A DNA stretch of 64,000 bases, from NCBI GenBank assembly GCA_049840475.1, contig JASGKX010000001.1:992001-1056000 (forward strand). Direction: 5' to 3'. Made by a program: the position numbers and the translations under genes. Below the pieces are notes generated by a model. It worked only from the letters and a program-made list of their open reading frames with translations. It searched no databases and had not been told where the DNA came from. This DNA is from JBGVSA01 sp049840475. GTDB taxonomy: Bacteria > Pseudomonadota > Gammaproteobacteria > Burkholderiales > Rhodocyclaceae. Below are positions 41,100 to 50,244 of the stretch, in pieces. Position 1 is the first letter of the stretch. Each line of letters begins with the position of its first letter.

Positions 41100-42006
41100 C
41101 GATGTCTGGCACCGTTTTGCGTTGAATGGGCTGTCAGTGTACCCCACTGCGACACCACATATGACGCTGTCCGCCAGGCTCAAGGTGCTCGCTTCAAGGA
41201 CAAGACAAAACTTGCCCGAGAATCTACCACTCGACTCTTCGCAACCCATTGGAGGCCACGGAACCCGGTCTCTGAGGCTAGGTTCAAGATGAACTACGCG
41301 CGACAATACGAAAAGGCTCGAATGATGAGCCCCCCATCGACCGTAACGGGCTAAAATCACACTGCAGATAGACCCATTTTTGGTAGCTTGGCTGAAGTCA
41401 GCAACCCCGCATGCGAATGGGTATGAGAGGCTTCCCTCCACCACGTTTTCCTGTGATGCCGAGGCGAGAACGAAAAATCTCGGATTATGCGTATCGGATT
41501 CTCTCGTTATGCTTCCATGCGCCGCGGAAACCCTTGTCTGGCAAGGGGTGGTTTCTCAGCTTTCTTGACCTCCTACACAGTGTAGCGAGTGTGCGTAACC
41601 CGAAATAGTGGGACAAAGTTCCGCTTCGTGAGACCAGCATTTCCGAATAGCTGAGACTAGCGTGGAACAGAAAAGGCCCAAATCGGGCCTTTTCTGTTTT
41701 TCGGACCAATTCGGCCGTTGAGTTATCGCTCGATTCGCATTGTGATGCGCCTCTCGAGCTCACCGATGAACTCCTCGCCTTTGAAACGGCAAGCAGCGAC
41801 CACATACGAGAGCCCGCTGGTGGAATCGCCGCCGAATGCGCTTCTGCGCAGTGCTCACGCAGCTTCGTTCCCTTGAAAATGCTCCCGTGTCGAATGAACC
41901 ACGCGCAACAATGAAGGTCGGTTGACCGTGGCACGGTGCAGCTTTCCGCTGCGCTGTTCGCCCCATGAATCGCGTAAGTCAGTTCTTCTCTGCGAAGGAG
42001 CATTCC
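41100..42006. other. Gene-free stretch at the right side of the island
   Basis: About 900 bases without a complete gene. It includes a sequence at 41578-41606 resembling the gyrB 3' flank at 15700-15728, a terminator at 41666-41701, and a short minus-strand frame ending at 41723 that looks like the C-terminal remnant of a gene. Longer antisense frames crossing into the aldo/keto reductase gene are not credible. Confidence 0.5.
41666..41701 (+). terminator. Rho-independent terminator with no upstream gene
   Basis: Perfect stem of about 14 bp (ACAGAAAAGGCCC / GGGCCTTTTCTGT around a short AAATC loop) with a five-base T run on the plus strand. No plus-strand gene ends nearby. It may once have served gyrB or a lost gene. 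Confidence 0.75.
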
Positions 42007-42960
42007 ATGCAGCAACGCAGTCTGGGCCACACAGGCCTTTCCATCGCCCCCATCGTTTTCGGTGGCAACGTATTCGGTTGGACCATCGACGAAAAAACCA
42101 GCTTCGACGTGCTGGACGCCTTCGTTGATCATGGATTCAACGCTATCGACACGGCCGACGTGTATTCGCGTTGGGCGCCTGGCAACGTGGGGGGTGAGTC
42201 AGAATCGATCATCGGACGCTGGCTGGGCGCTCGCCCCAGCATGCGCGATAAGGTGGTGGTGTTTACCAAAGTCGGCTCCGACCTTGGCGTGCCTGGCAAG
42301 AAAGGCCTGAGCAAGCAGTGGATACTGCAGGCAGTCGATGATTCGTTGGCTCGACTTGGCGTCAACACGATCGATCTGTATTTCTCGCATTGGCCAGATG
42401 CGTCAGTGCCTTACGAAGAAACGCTGGCCGCCTATGACATTCTGTTGAAGGCCGGCAAGATCCGCGCGATCGGAGCATCGAATCTCGATGCGGCCCAGTT
42501 GGGATGCGCGCTGAAAGTGGCACGCGACAACAAATTGCCGAGCTACCAAGTCCTCCAGCCCGAATACAATCTGTATGACCGTGCAAGCTTCGATGGCGCG
42601 TTGCGCGATCTATGCATGCGTGAAGGCGTGGGTGTGGTGACCTACTACAGCCTCGCCTCGGGCTTCCTGTCGGGCAAGTACCGGTCTTCGGCCGATCTGA
42701 GCAAGAGCGCTCGCGGTGGTGGCATAGCCAAGTATCTGGATGCGCGTGGCGATCGCATACTCGCTGCGCTCGACGAGGTTGCGGCTGCCCATAGTGCGTC
42801 ACAAGCCGAGATTGCATTGGCATGGTTGATCGCTCGGCCAGGCGTCACCGCCCCGATTGCCAGTGCGACCAGCGTTAGGCAGGTGGAGAGCTTTGCCCGA
42901 GCGGCGGCGCTGGTGCTCAGCGCGAGCGATATCGCCCGGCTCGACGAAGCCAGTGCCTGA
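42007..42960 (+). CDS. Aldo/keto reductase
   Basis: 317-residue NADPH-dependent oxidoreductase with a TIM-barrel fold. The catalytic tetrad region is visible: Asp and Tyr in NAIDTADVYSRW, Lys in VVVFTKVGSDLG, and His in DLYFSHWPDA. The nucleotide site is near IASATSVRQVESFARAA. The ATG at 42007 follows GAAGGAG; the upstream in-frame Met at 41965 adds no family likeness. It probably reduces small aldehydes or ketones. It is the first clear chromosomal gene right of the island. Confidence 0.9.
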   Translation: MQQRSLGHTGLSIAPIVFGGNVFGWTIDEKTSFDVLDAFVDHGFNAIDTADVYSRWAPGNVGGESESIIGRWLGARPSMRDKVVVFTKVGSDLGVPGKKGLSKQWILQAVDDSLARLGVNTIDLYFSHWPDASVPYEETLAAYDILLKAGKIRAIGASNLDAAQLGCALKVARDNKLPSYQVLQPEYNLYDRASFDGALRDLCMREGVGVVTYYSLASGFLSGKYRSSADLSKSARGGGIAKYLDARGDRILAALDEVAAAHSASQAEIALAWLIARPGVTAPIASATSVRQVESFARAAALVLSASDIARLDEASA

Positions 42961-42965
42961 TGCCG

Positions 42966-43400
42966 TCAGTACCGATGCGTTGCGCCTGCATCGGTAACGG
43001 ATATCGCCATCGTGAAGCGCGCCGACTCGTTGCGGCGCGCAGCATTGCGCATCAGATACACGCGCAACACATAATCGCCATCCTGCGGCAACGCGCCACT
43101 GTAGTGGTCGCCTTTCACTGCGCCTACAAATAGCGCTTCTTCAGAACTCGCCGGTTGCACATTGAAGAATGCGAACCGATTCGTCGGTTTGAAGTTCACC
43201 GTCATGACCTGCCCTGCTCTGGCGGTCAGGTGATAGTCAACCACTTCGTAGCCTGTGATCGTTCCTCTGATCTGGCTGCTGCTCGTACCCTTCGAGAATT
43301 GCACCGGGACCTGGCGGGCCGTCTCCTGAGCCATCGACGGCGCGCATACGATCATCATTCCGAGAGCGGCCGCGAGTACCGCGATTTGTTTCCCCAACAT
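42966..43400 (-). CDS. Secreted hypothetical protein, paralogue of the next gene
   Basis: 144-residue protein with a clear signal peptide (IAVLAAALGMMIVCAPSMAQ, cleavage after AQA-like site). A single beta-rich domain follows (RGTITGYEVVDYHLTARAGQVMTVNFKPTNRFAFFNVQP ... GDYVLRVYLMRNAARRNESARFTMAISV). It resembles the pre-peptidase C-terminal (PPC) type of extracytoplasmic domain. It is related to the gene at 43426 by duplication, and both are in one operon with the winged-helix regulator. Confidence 0.75.
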   Translation of the reverse strand: MLGKQIAVLAAALGMMIVCAPSMAQETARQVPVQFSKGTSSSQIRGTITGYEVVDYHLTARAGQVMTVNFKPTNRFAFFNVQPASSEEALFVGAVKGDHYSGALPQDGDYVLRVYLMRNAARRNESARFTMAISVTDAGATHRY

Positions 43401-43425
43401 GTCTGCTTCCCTTTGTACGCGTTGC

Positions 43426-43899
43426 CTAGAGCAGCGTGGCGTCAGCCTGTGCCGGATCGATCGTCAGTGAAGGTGGCGAAGAGACGTGTGCCGGCGTGCC
43501 GGTGACGGCAATACCAAGTTGAAAAGACGCCTGTCCAGACGCGTTGCCGTCCTGATACACACGCACGATGTACTGTCCGTCGGTGGGCATCGCCAAGACC
43601 GCGTGATGCCCGTCCAGCGTGCCGTTGTACAGCGCCGTGGGAGTCTGGGGCGTGAGGATGTCGAAATGCGTTGTGGCGCAGCCGTCCAGATCGACGCTCA
43701 GCGTCTGGCCATGCGCGGCATGCAGGACATAATCGCGCGGCGAGCGCCCAACGGTGCTGTCGTAGTGGACCGAACTGGTTCCGAGCGCGAAGTGCACCGG
43801 TTGCGAATCGCTCATCTGCATGTTGGGTCCCGCTATAGCCGAGGTCATGATCGCTATGCCAGCGATACCAACGGCGAACTGTTGTTTTAGTGTCTTCAT
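43426..43899 (-). CDS. Secreted hypothetical protein with PPC-like domain
   Basis: 157 residues from the ATG at 43899 (MKTLKQQFAVGIAGIAIMTSAIAG), a signal peptide with cleavage near AIAG. The mature domain has the same plan as its downstream neighbour: VHFALGTSSVHYDSTVGRSPRDYVLHAAHGQTLSVDL, then QYIVRVYQDGNASGQASFQLGIAV. The proline- and serine-rich C-terminus is extra. Likely periplasmic or surface-exposed, possibly a binding or folding module. A longer frame to 43959 has no support. Confidence 0.75.
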   Translation of the reverse strand: MKTLKQQFAVGIAGIAIMTSAIAGPNMQMSDSQPVHFALGTSSVHYDSTVGRSPRDYVLHAAHGQTLSVDLDGCATTHFDILTPQTPTALYNGTLDGHHAVLAMPTDGQYIVRVYQDGNASGQASFQLGIAVTGTPAHVSSPPSLTIDPAQADATLL

Positions 43900-43999
43900 G
43901 GCTTTTCCTCTGGGCGAGAACCCACACTTGCCCGCCACGGCGCAGGCAAGCGACTGCACCGCGCCTAAAAGCGCTCACTAAGAGCGAAGAATTCCTTGT

Positions 44000-44407
44000 T
44001 CAGTACAAGTGGGCCGCAGGCGCTTGATGGAAGGTGCTTGCAGCACGAGCATGGTCGTCATCGTTGATGACTTCCAGTTCGGACAGCGATGGGTCGAAGA
44101 GGTAACCCTCGCCATAGATGGTCAGCAGGCACTTGCAGGCAGGATCGACGTTGGTCAGCAATTGGCGGATCTGCGAGATGGACGATGTCAGCGACGCCGT
44201 GCCGTTTTTCCGATCGGGGAAAACCGCGTTCTGCAACTGTTCGCGTGAGACCAACTGATTGCAGCGCCGGGCAAGGTACGCCAGCAGCACGCGTTCGCGG
44301 CGCCCAAGACGAATGTAGGATCGGTTCTTTCCGCTGTCGGGGCTGTAGCAGGCTACGCCTGTATCGAGGTCGATTCGGAGATCATGTTCGGGGTTCACGA
44401 TCAGCAT
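44000..44407 (-). CDS. Winged-helix transcriptional regulator (OmpR/PhoB DNA-binding domain)
   Basis: 135-residue protein that is essentially one Trans_reg_C winged helix: RLGRRERVLLAYLARRCNQLVSREQLQNAVF, then SLTSSISQIRQLLT, then LLTIYGEGYLFDPS (the wing). There is no receiver domain or membrane helix, so its trigger is unclear. The ATG at 44407 follows AGGAGAAC. It is the first gene of the operon with the two secreted paralogues, and it diverges from the ToxR-like gene. Confidence 0.85.
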   Translation of the reverse strand: MLIVNPEHDLRIDLDTGVACYSPDSGKNRSYIRLGRRERVLLAYLARRCNQLVSREQLQNAVFPDRKNGTASLTSSISQIRQLLTNVDPACKCLLTIYGEGYLFDPSLSELEVINDDDHARAASTFHQAPAAHLY

Positions 44408-44650
44408 GTTCTGTTCTCCTGTTTTAGGGATCGGGACATGCCGGACTACTACGCTCGGGGGAGTGCTGTCCGGCGACTTGACCCCACTGTGCATCCGACA
44501 ATTGCGAGCGCAAAGACATAAAAAATAATAAAAAGTTATGAATCAGACACTTGCATGATGTTTTATCTCTTATCGACCTTTGGTTATCATGACGGCTCCG
44601 CTCTGATTCGTCTGATCATTCATGCCGTCTCCCCTTAGAGAGCATGTGTT

Positions 44651-45406
44651 TTGAGCCGACTGACATTCGGGTCATTCACGCTTGAGCCTGAGCTTCGCCA
44701 ACTCACCCGGACGCTGGGTGATGAAGAGACCTGTGTCCGGCTGTCGGGTGCCGAAGTGGCCATCCTCGAACAGTTGCTCGGTAATGAAGGCGTCTTGCAG
44801 GGCAAGGACGAACTGTTGTCGATCGGCTGGAGTGGCCGGCCCGTCAGCCCCAATTCGCTGCCCGTTGCGATTGCCAATCTGCGTCGCCATTTGCAGGGCT
44901 CCCCGCCGGAACTCGAAATCCGCACGCTTCCGCGCGAGGGCTACCTGCTCAAGCTCGCGTCCGGACTACAGATCGAGAAATACCTCGACGAGCCGGCATT
45001 GCCTCAGCAAGTCGAGCAAAACGATGTTGTTCCATCAGACGAAACGGGCACAGCCATCGATGCGGATGCGTTGTCCGTTGATACCTTGCCGGCATCGGGC
45101 CCTGTCGCTGCAATGCGCCAGCGGTTCAGATATCAACGTCTGGTACGGCTCAATCTGATCTGTCTGGTAGCCGTTGTCGTGTTTGCATTGGTGACGGCGC
45201 ACGAATGGGTACCTGTGGACTGCTCGCCGCAATCGCGAGGGACCCTGTGTGTTGTTCTGGACGACGAACGCGATGCGACAGCGCTGGAATTACCTACCGA
45301 CGCGGCCCAGCGCCTGATCGTCATTTCGGGCAACGCCTGGATGACGCTCTACCGCGGCGTTCCGTCGCGCGACCGGCCGGTATCCGAACCCGCACGTGGG
45401 CTGTAG
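44651..45406 (+). CDS. ToxR/CadC-like membrane-anchored transcriptional regulator
   Basis: 251-residue protein. The cytoplasmic winged helix (about 1-105) includes RLSGAEVAILEQLLGNEGVLQGKDELLS and IANLRRHLQGSPPELEIRTLPREGYLLKL. An acidic linker follows, then one transmembrane helix (LICLVAVVVFALVTAHEW, about 172-190) and a short periplasmic tail with two cysteines. This is the one-component ToxR/CadC plan. The start is a TTG at 44651 and weakly supported. It diverges from another winged-helix gene and is followed at once by a ToxS-like partner. Confidence 0.85.
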   Translation: MSRLTFGSFTLEPELRQLTRTLGDEETCVRLSGAEVAILEQLLGNEGVLQGKDELLSIGWSGRPVSPNSLPVAIANLRRHLQGSPPELEIRTLPREGYLLKLASGLQIEKYLDEPALPQQVEQNDVVPSDETGTAIDADALSVDTLPASGPVAAMRQRFRYQRLVRLNLICLVAVVVFALVTAHEWVPVDCSPQSRGTLCVVLDDERDATALELPTDAAQRLIVISGNAWMTLYRGVPSRDRPVSEPARGL

Positions 45407-45416
45407 CGCGCAAAAA

Positions 45417-45893
45417 ATGACCAGAAAACGCCTCGCCCTGCTATGGGCCTTCCCGGTTCTCGTCGGCATTGCCGCGCTGTGCCTGCTCATCAACAGTATG
45501 GGTTGCAACTACGAGATCCGTAGCACGCATCGCAACGTGGATTACTACGGCGTATGCCGTGGCGGCTTTGTAAACTTGGTGGAAACCGATCTGACGACGG
45601 GTTCGAAGTGGACGATGGGAGCCTTTCAGTTCTCGCTCGCCAACCAAATATTGTTCTTCGTACACGATCGCACCCAGATCCGCGAAGCGAACGGCAACAT
45701 GGTCAGCGCACTGGACACATACAACCAGTCGCTTGGTTCGTTCAGTCTGGTGAATTACGCCTGGATGCCGGTGGACGGCCGGCGCATCGTGCTCTTCCAG
45801 ACATCGCCGCACCACGATGTGTTGGCGATCACCCGCGAAGGCCACATGAGCCTGTGGGACGCCTACTTTCCCTACAAACCGCCCACCTACTGA
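45417..45893 (+). CDS. ToxS-like membrane partner protein
   Basis: 158-residue protein with an N-terminal membrane anchor (LALLWAFPVLVGIAALCLLI) and a periplasmic domain of about 125 residues (CNYEIRSTHRNVDYYGVCRGGFVNLVETDL ... YAWMPVDGRRIVLFQTSPHHDVLAI). The architecture and position, 10 bases after a ToxR-like gene, match ToxS, which stabilises the ToxR periplasmic domain. Sequence likeness to ToxS is not obvious, so this is a role inferred from context. Confidence 0.65.
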   Translation: MTRKRLALLWAFPVLVGIAALCLLINSMGCNYEIRSTHRNVDYYGVCRGGFVNLVETDLTTGSKWTMGAFQFSLANQILFFVHDRTQIREANGNMVSALDTYNQSLGSFSLVNYAWMPVDGRRIVLFQTSPHHDVLAITREGHMSLWDAYFPYKPPTY

Positions 45894-45944
45894 TACCGCT
45901 TTCTTGAAGGCCCGGAGCGCCACGCCCCGGGGCAACCAATCACC

Positions 45945-46505
45945 TCAGACGCAGTTGCGCTCTATCCACGTAGCAAACGCATCGCCGAATTTGCGCAGGA
46001 ATTCGCGCGTGCCGTCGTTGTTCAGCTTGCCTTGCGGATCGAACAGATTGGCTGCGTTGCCGATATAAGCCTCGGGCTGCTGCATGGCCGGCACGTTGAG
46101 GAACACCAGCGACTGACGCAGATGATGGTTGGCGCCAAAGGCGGCCAGCGCGCCCGGCGACACGCTGATAACGGCCCCAGGCTTACGGTCCCACACGCTC
46201 GAACCGTACGGACGCGAGCCCACATCGATGGCGTTCTTCAGTACACCGGGCACCGACCGGTTGTATTCCGGCGTAACGAACAACACCGCTTCGGCTGCCT
46301 TCACCTTCTGGCGGAATGCACTCCACTGCGCAGGCGGCGTGCCTTCATCCAGATCCTGGTTGTAGAGCGGCAAGTCGCCGATCTCGACAATTTCCAGCTT
46401 GAGTGAAGGCGGTACGAGTTCTGCCAGCGCCAACGCGACCTTACGGCTGAATGACTCCTTGCGCAGGCTGCCTACGAGGACTGCAACGGTACGGACGGTG
46501 CTCAT
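45945..46505 (-). CDS. NADPH-dependent FMN reductase (ChrR/azoreductase type)
   Basis: 186-residue flavodoxin-like enzyme. The phosphate-binding N-terminus is VAVLVGSLRKESFSRK, and the FMN/ring contact block is LFVTPEYNRSVPGVLKNAIDVGSRPYG. The family reduces flavin, quinones, chromate or azo compounds with NADPH in the cytosol, limiting redox cycling. The true substrate is not determined. It is transcribed toward the ToxS-like gene and diverges from the phospholipase D gene. Confidence 0.9.
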   Translation of the reverse strand: MSTVRTVAVLVGSLRKESFSRKVALALAELVPPSLKLEIVEIGDLPLYNQDLDEGTPPAQWSAFRQKVKAAEAVLFVTPEYNRSVPGVLKNAIDVGSRPYGSSVWDRKPGAVISVSPGALAAFGANHHLRQSLVFLNVPAMQQPEAYIGNAANLFDPQGKLNNDGTREFLRKFGDAFATWIERNCV

Positions 46506-46757
46506 CGGTACATCCTTTCGTGATGAAGGCGCGACAACGCGCCGGATTCAACGGATGCCGCACAACGCGGCGGGGACATGACCTGGGATGCTTGTGGAAC
46601 GGTGGGACCAACTCAAAAGCGCAAACGCCATTATCGTCGCAACCCTGCGCCTGAGGCGCAATCGCGGTAATCCGGAGGCCACATTGCCGGGAATGAAGCT
46701 TGCTGCCTCTCCGTGGAGACAAATGCGTGCGTCGAAACGCATCCCCAGGAGGAAACC

Positions 46758-49013
46758 ATGCCAGCCACGCAGACGAGGCGTGAGTGCCTGTTCGATATCG
46801 GTAGCAACTGCCGCGCGGTCGCCCACGCCGAGCACGTTGCCTTGCTGGTGGATGGTGAAGCGTACTTCAACACCGTCGTACAGGCTTGCCGGCAGGCCCA
46901 GCGCTCCATTGTCATCGTCGGGTGGGACTTCGACAGCCGCGCTCCGACCGGGTTCGACGCCGCCGGGCAGCCCATCGATACGCTGGGCAATTTCCTGAAT
47001 GAACTGGCACGTACGCGGCGGCGCCTGCACATCCGAATCCTCAATTGGGACTACCCCATGGTGTTCGGGCTCGATCGCGAGCTTTCTCCGGCATATGGGT
47101 TGTCGTCGTGGAAGCCGCATCGTCGCGTTCTCTTCGAATACGACAACACGCAACCGGTGGGAGGCTCGCATCACCAGAAGATCGTGGTGATCGATGATCG
47201 CATCGCGTTCGTGGGCGGTTTCGATCTGTGCAGTCGTCGCTGGGACAGCCGTCAGCACACCCCGGGCGACCCGCGTCGCCAAGTGCAGGGCACGTCGTAC
47301 CCGCCCTTCCACGACATCATGATGATGTTCGACGGCGAAGCCGCGCAGGTCGTTGCAGAAATCGCGCGTACCCGTTGGGAACTGGCGACCGGTGAGCGCC
47401 TGCATGCCCGCGCCGTATTGAATCAGCCATGGCCGGAAGGGGTTGCGGTCGATATGAGCGATGTCGATCTGGCCATCGCATGCACTTTTCCGCCGACCGC
47501 TTCGCATGCCGCGGTAAAGGACGTCGAACAGCTCTATCTCGACATGATCGCCCGCGCCAAGCGCTACATCTACATCGAGAACCAGTACTTCACCTGCGCC
47601 TCGATTGGTGCCGCACTTGCGCGACGCCTCGCTGAACCGAACGGGCCGGAGGTGTTTCTGGTGACGCGCCTGCTCAGCCACGGCTGGCTTGAAGAAGTGA
47701 CCATGCACGTGTTGCGTAATCGCCTGCTGCAGCAATTGCGTGCGGCCGACCACGCGGGACGTTTCCATGCGTGTTACCCGCACCGTGACGGACTCGCCGA
47801 GGGCACATGCATCGACGTGCACTCAAAAATGATGGCGGTCGATGACCAGTGGCTGCGCATCGGGTCATCGAACATCAGCAACCGCTCGATGGGGCTCGAC
47901 ACTGAATGCGACATCGTTGTTGACGCCGGTGACAATGAAGCCGTGCGGGCGCGCATCCGCCAGTTCCGTGACGAGCTGCTGGCCGAACATGCGGGCACCG
48001 ACGTACGTGCGGTTGCCGCAGCCATCGAACAACATGGCACCATGGCAGCCGCGGTCGCAACACTCGGCCATACAGGTCACCAGCTTCGCGCACTCGAAGA
48101 AACCCATCGCTGGCCGGAAGCGATGGTCAACTCGGTGGCTTTCGCCGATCCGGAACAACCGGTGGCGATCGAACTCTTTGCCGAAGCTGCCGATGATGTC
48201 TCCGACGCGCAGCGCGAAATCGCCCGCGAGGAACGACCACGACCGGTGTGGCCGAATCTTGTGGCGATCCTCATGCTGATCACCGGGCTGGCGCTTGCCT
48301 GGCGCTATACGCCACTGGCGAGTCTGGCGAACGTTGACAATGTCACCACCATGGCCAACGCCTTTGCGCGCCATTGGTGGGCGCCATTGCTGCTGGTGCT
48401 GGTCTATACGCCGATGAGTTTCGTGATGTTCCCGCGGCCGCTGGTCACCAGCGCCGCCGTCATCGCATTCGGTACATGGGGCGGCCTGGGCATTGCCATG
48501 ACCGGGCTGGTACTGTCATCGGTCGTGCATTACCTGATAGGCCGACTGCTATCGCGCCGTACCGTGCGGCGTTTGGGGGGCGCACGGCTGGACCATCTCG
48601 TACCGATACTGCGTCGCCACGGTCTGCTGGCGATGACCATGTTGCGGCTGGTCCCGGCTGCGCCCTTCCCGGTACTCGGCATCGCCGCCGGCGCATTGCG
48701 TATCCGGCTGTGGCATCTGGCCGTGGGCACTTTTCTCGGCATGTTGCCGGGCGCGCTGGCCGCCACGGTGTTTGCACAGCAACTCAACCAAAGCCTGCGC
48801 AATGGCTTCCACATCGACTACTGGATCGTCGGCCTGGCTGCACTGGCGCTGATCGGCATGAGCGCACTGGCCGCGCGCTGGTTCAAGAAAGTCAGCACCG
48901 TGCACGACACGCATCGCCACACACGGCGTTGGAATCTGTTCGATCGCCGTCCGCGATCATTCCCCTCCCGGCGCCCTTCGCGCCCGCCGCGACGCATGCC
49001 GATAGCGGGCTAA
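46758..49013 (+). CDS. Phospholipase D-like protein fused to a VTT (DedA-like) membrane domain
   Basis: 751-residue fusion. The N-terminal 500 residues are a phospholipase D family domain with two HKD motifs: HHQKIVVIDDRIAFVGGFDLC and HSKMMAVDDQWLRIGSSN. The C-terminal 220 residues hold several membrane helices with the VTT/SNARE-associated core (FVMFPRPLVTSAAVIAFGTWGG, HYLIGRLLSRRT, VPAAPFPVLGIAAGA), ending in a basic cytosolic tail. The first half could hydrolyse or transfer phosphatidyl groups, and the second resembles lipid scramblase-type DedA proteins. The ATG at 46758 follows AGGAGGAAA. Confidence 0.9.
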   Translation: MPATQTRRECLFDIGSNCRAVAHAEHVALLVDGEAYFNTVVQACRQAQRSIVIVGWDFDSRAPTGFDAAGQPIDTLGNFLNELARTRRRLHIRILNWDYPMVFGLDRELSPAYGLSSWKPHRRVLFEYDNTQPVGGSHHQKIVVIDDRIAFVGGFDLCSRRWDSRQHTPGDPRRQVQGTSYPPFHDIMMMFDGEAAQVVAEIARTRWELATGERLHARAVLNQPWPEGVAVDMSDVDLAIACTFPPTASHAAVKDVEQLYLDMIARAKRYIYIENQYFTCASIGAALARRLAEPNGPEVFLVTRLLSHGWLEEVTMHVLRNRLLQQLRAADHAGRFHACYPHRDGLAEGTCIDVHSKMMAVDDQWLRIGSSNISNRSMGLDTECDIVVDAGDNEAVRARIRQFRDELLAEHAGTDVRAVAAAIEQHGTMAAAVATLGHTGHQLRALEETHRWPEAMVNSVAFADPEQPVAIELFAEAADDVSDAQREIAREERPRPVWPNLVAILMLITGLALAWRYTPLASLANVDNVTTMANAFARHWWAPLLLVLVYTPMSFVMFPRPLVTSAAVIAFGTWGGLGIAMTGLVLSSVVHYLIGRLLSRRTVRRLGGARLDHLVPILRRHGLLAMTMLRLVPAAPFPVLGIAAGALRIRLWHLAVGTFLGMLPGALAATVFAQQLNQSLRNGFHIDYWIVGLAALALIGMSALAARWFKKVSTVHDTHRHTRRWNLFDRRPRSFPSRRPSRPPRRMPIAG

Positions 49014-49924
49014 GCCTGAGCGTCCGCTTTCAATTCGGGGCCCAGCACACCGTCGAGAAAGCGCAAAAAAGCCCGGACAGGTGCAGACTGCTGGCGCCCC
49101 GAAGGATAGAGCGCCACGACTGCCGGCCCTGGGCGCTTCCAGTCAGGCAGCACCCGTACCAGTTTGCCTTCTGCCAGATGAGGCCGAAGCAAGAAGCTGA
49201 AGTCCTCGTAAATGCCCAATCCCGCCAACGCACAGGTCAGCCCTGCCCGCGCATTGTTGACTTCCAGCATGCCGCCAGCAGGAACGGTAATACGCTCACG
49301 TCCCTTTCCCAGCACATAGTCGATGGGGCGACCCGCATCGGCGTCGAAAAAATCAATGGTGCGGTGGCGACGCAGATCGTCCGGGTGTCGGGGCGTGCCA
49401 TATCGCGCCAGGTAAGCCGGGCTCGCCACCATCACGAAATTGACCTTGCCGAAGCGCCGGTAGCGATAGGCCGAGTCCTTGTCGGCCGACAGCCGCAGGG
49501 CAAGGTCGATCCCTTCGGCGGCGAGGTCTGGCGCGCGTTCTGACAGCAATACGCGCAAGGCCAGGTCTGGATAGGCGCGCAGGAATTCGGGCAAACGCGG
49601 CAACACCAGTGTGTTGGCAATCGACTCGGTCATCTGCACGTGCAGCTCGCCGGCAACACGCCCCGCGCGTTGCGATATTTCGGCCGCGAGCTCCTCCAGC
49701 CCGCTCATCAAGACTGCCCCGCGTTCTGCCAGGCGTTGTCCTTCCGCCGTCAGCGACACATGCCGTGTCGTGCGGGTCAGCAACGACACGCCGAGTGCGC
49801 GCTCAAGTGTCTGCACCTGCGTAGTCACCGTGGAGCGGGCGAGCCCGAGCCGCTTGGCCGCTGCCGCGAAGGAACCAAGCTCTGCCACCACCAGGAAAGT
49901 CCTTAGCTCGATGTAGTTTTCCAT
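49010..49924 (-). CDS. LysR-family transcriptional regulator
   Basis: 304 residues from the ATG at 49924 (MENYIELRTFLVVAELGSFAAAAKRLGLARSTVTTQVQTLERALG), a standard LysR winged HTH, followed by the two-lobed effector domain (ELHVQMTESIANTLVLPRLPEFLRAYPDL ...). The nine residues before that Met in the longer open frame lack conservation. Inducer and target are unknown, although LysR proteins often control the divergent gene, here a very small membrane protein. The end overlaps the phospholipase D gene by 4 bases in convergent orientation. Confidence 0.9.
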   Translation of the reverse strand: MENYIELRTFLVVAELGSFAAAAKRLGLARSTVTTQVQTLERALGVSLLTRTTRHVSLTAEGQRLAERGAVLMSGLEELAAEISQRAGRVAGELHVQMTESIANTLVLPRLPEFLRAYPDLALRVLLSERAPDLAAEGIDLALRLSADKDSAYRYRRFGKVNFVMVASPAYLARYGTPRHPDDLRRHRTIDFFDADAGRPIDYVLGKGRERITVPAGGMLEVNNARAGLTCALAGLGIYEDFSFLLRPHLAEGKLVRVLPDWKRPGPAVVALYPSGRQQSAPVRAFLRFLDGVLGPELKADAQA

Positions 49925-50244
49925 GGCCCATTGTTCATTCTTGATGAACAATCATTTTGCCGCATTCGAGCACTGCGTGGCCTATAGTGACAGGGCCAAA
50001 CCACACCCGAATTAGGTGACCCCATGTCCATCCGCATTCCGCGCGGGGCAAACGCAAGGCACCTGCAGGCTTCATCTCTCCTTGCGTGGCCCCAGGCTCT
50101 CTCGGTCACATCGCTCAACGGCGATGTGCGTTACCCCGAGCCACCTGCGCACTGACGCGCCGCGTACAGACCCAAACGCATTTCGATACCGGGCTTGCCG
50201 GGGCGTTTTCACACGCCCGCTTCGCCCGAAACGAGGAGAGAACC
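49925..50244. other. LysR / small-protein intergenic region
   Basis: 320 bases holding the divergent promoters. Short frames here lack ribosome sites. An ATG-rich leader includes several near-palindromes (for example TCAACGGCGATGTGCG near 50114), but nothing is strong enough to name. Confidence 0.4.

Noticed and set aside
41485..42132. Minus-strand frame of 215 codons across the aldo/keto reductase start
   Set aside because: It overlaps a clear gene start and a terminator and shows no family pattern. Only a different-frame fragment ending at 41723 may be a remnant.
46548..47822. Minus-strand frame of 424 codons opposite the phospholipase D gene
   Set aside because: Third-position GC bias creates the frame; the phospholipase HKD motifs are on the plus strand.
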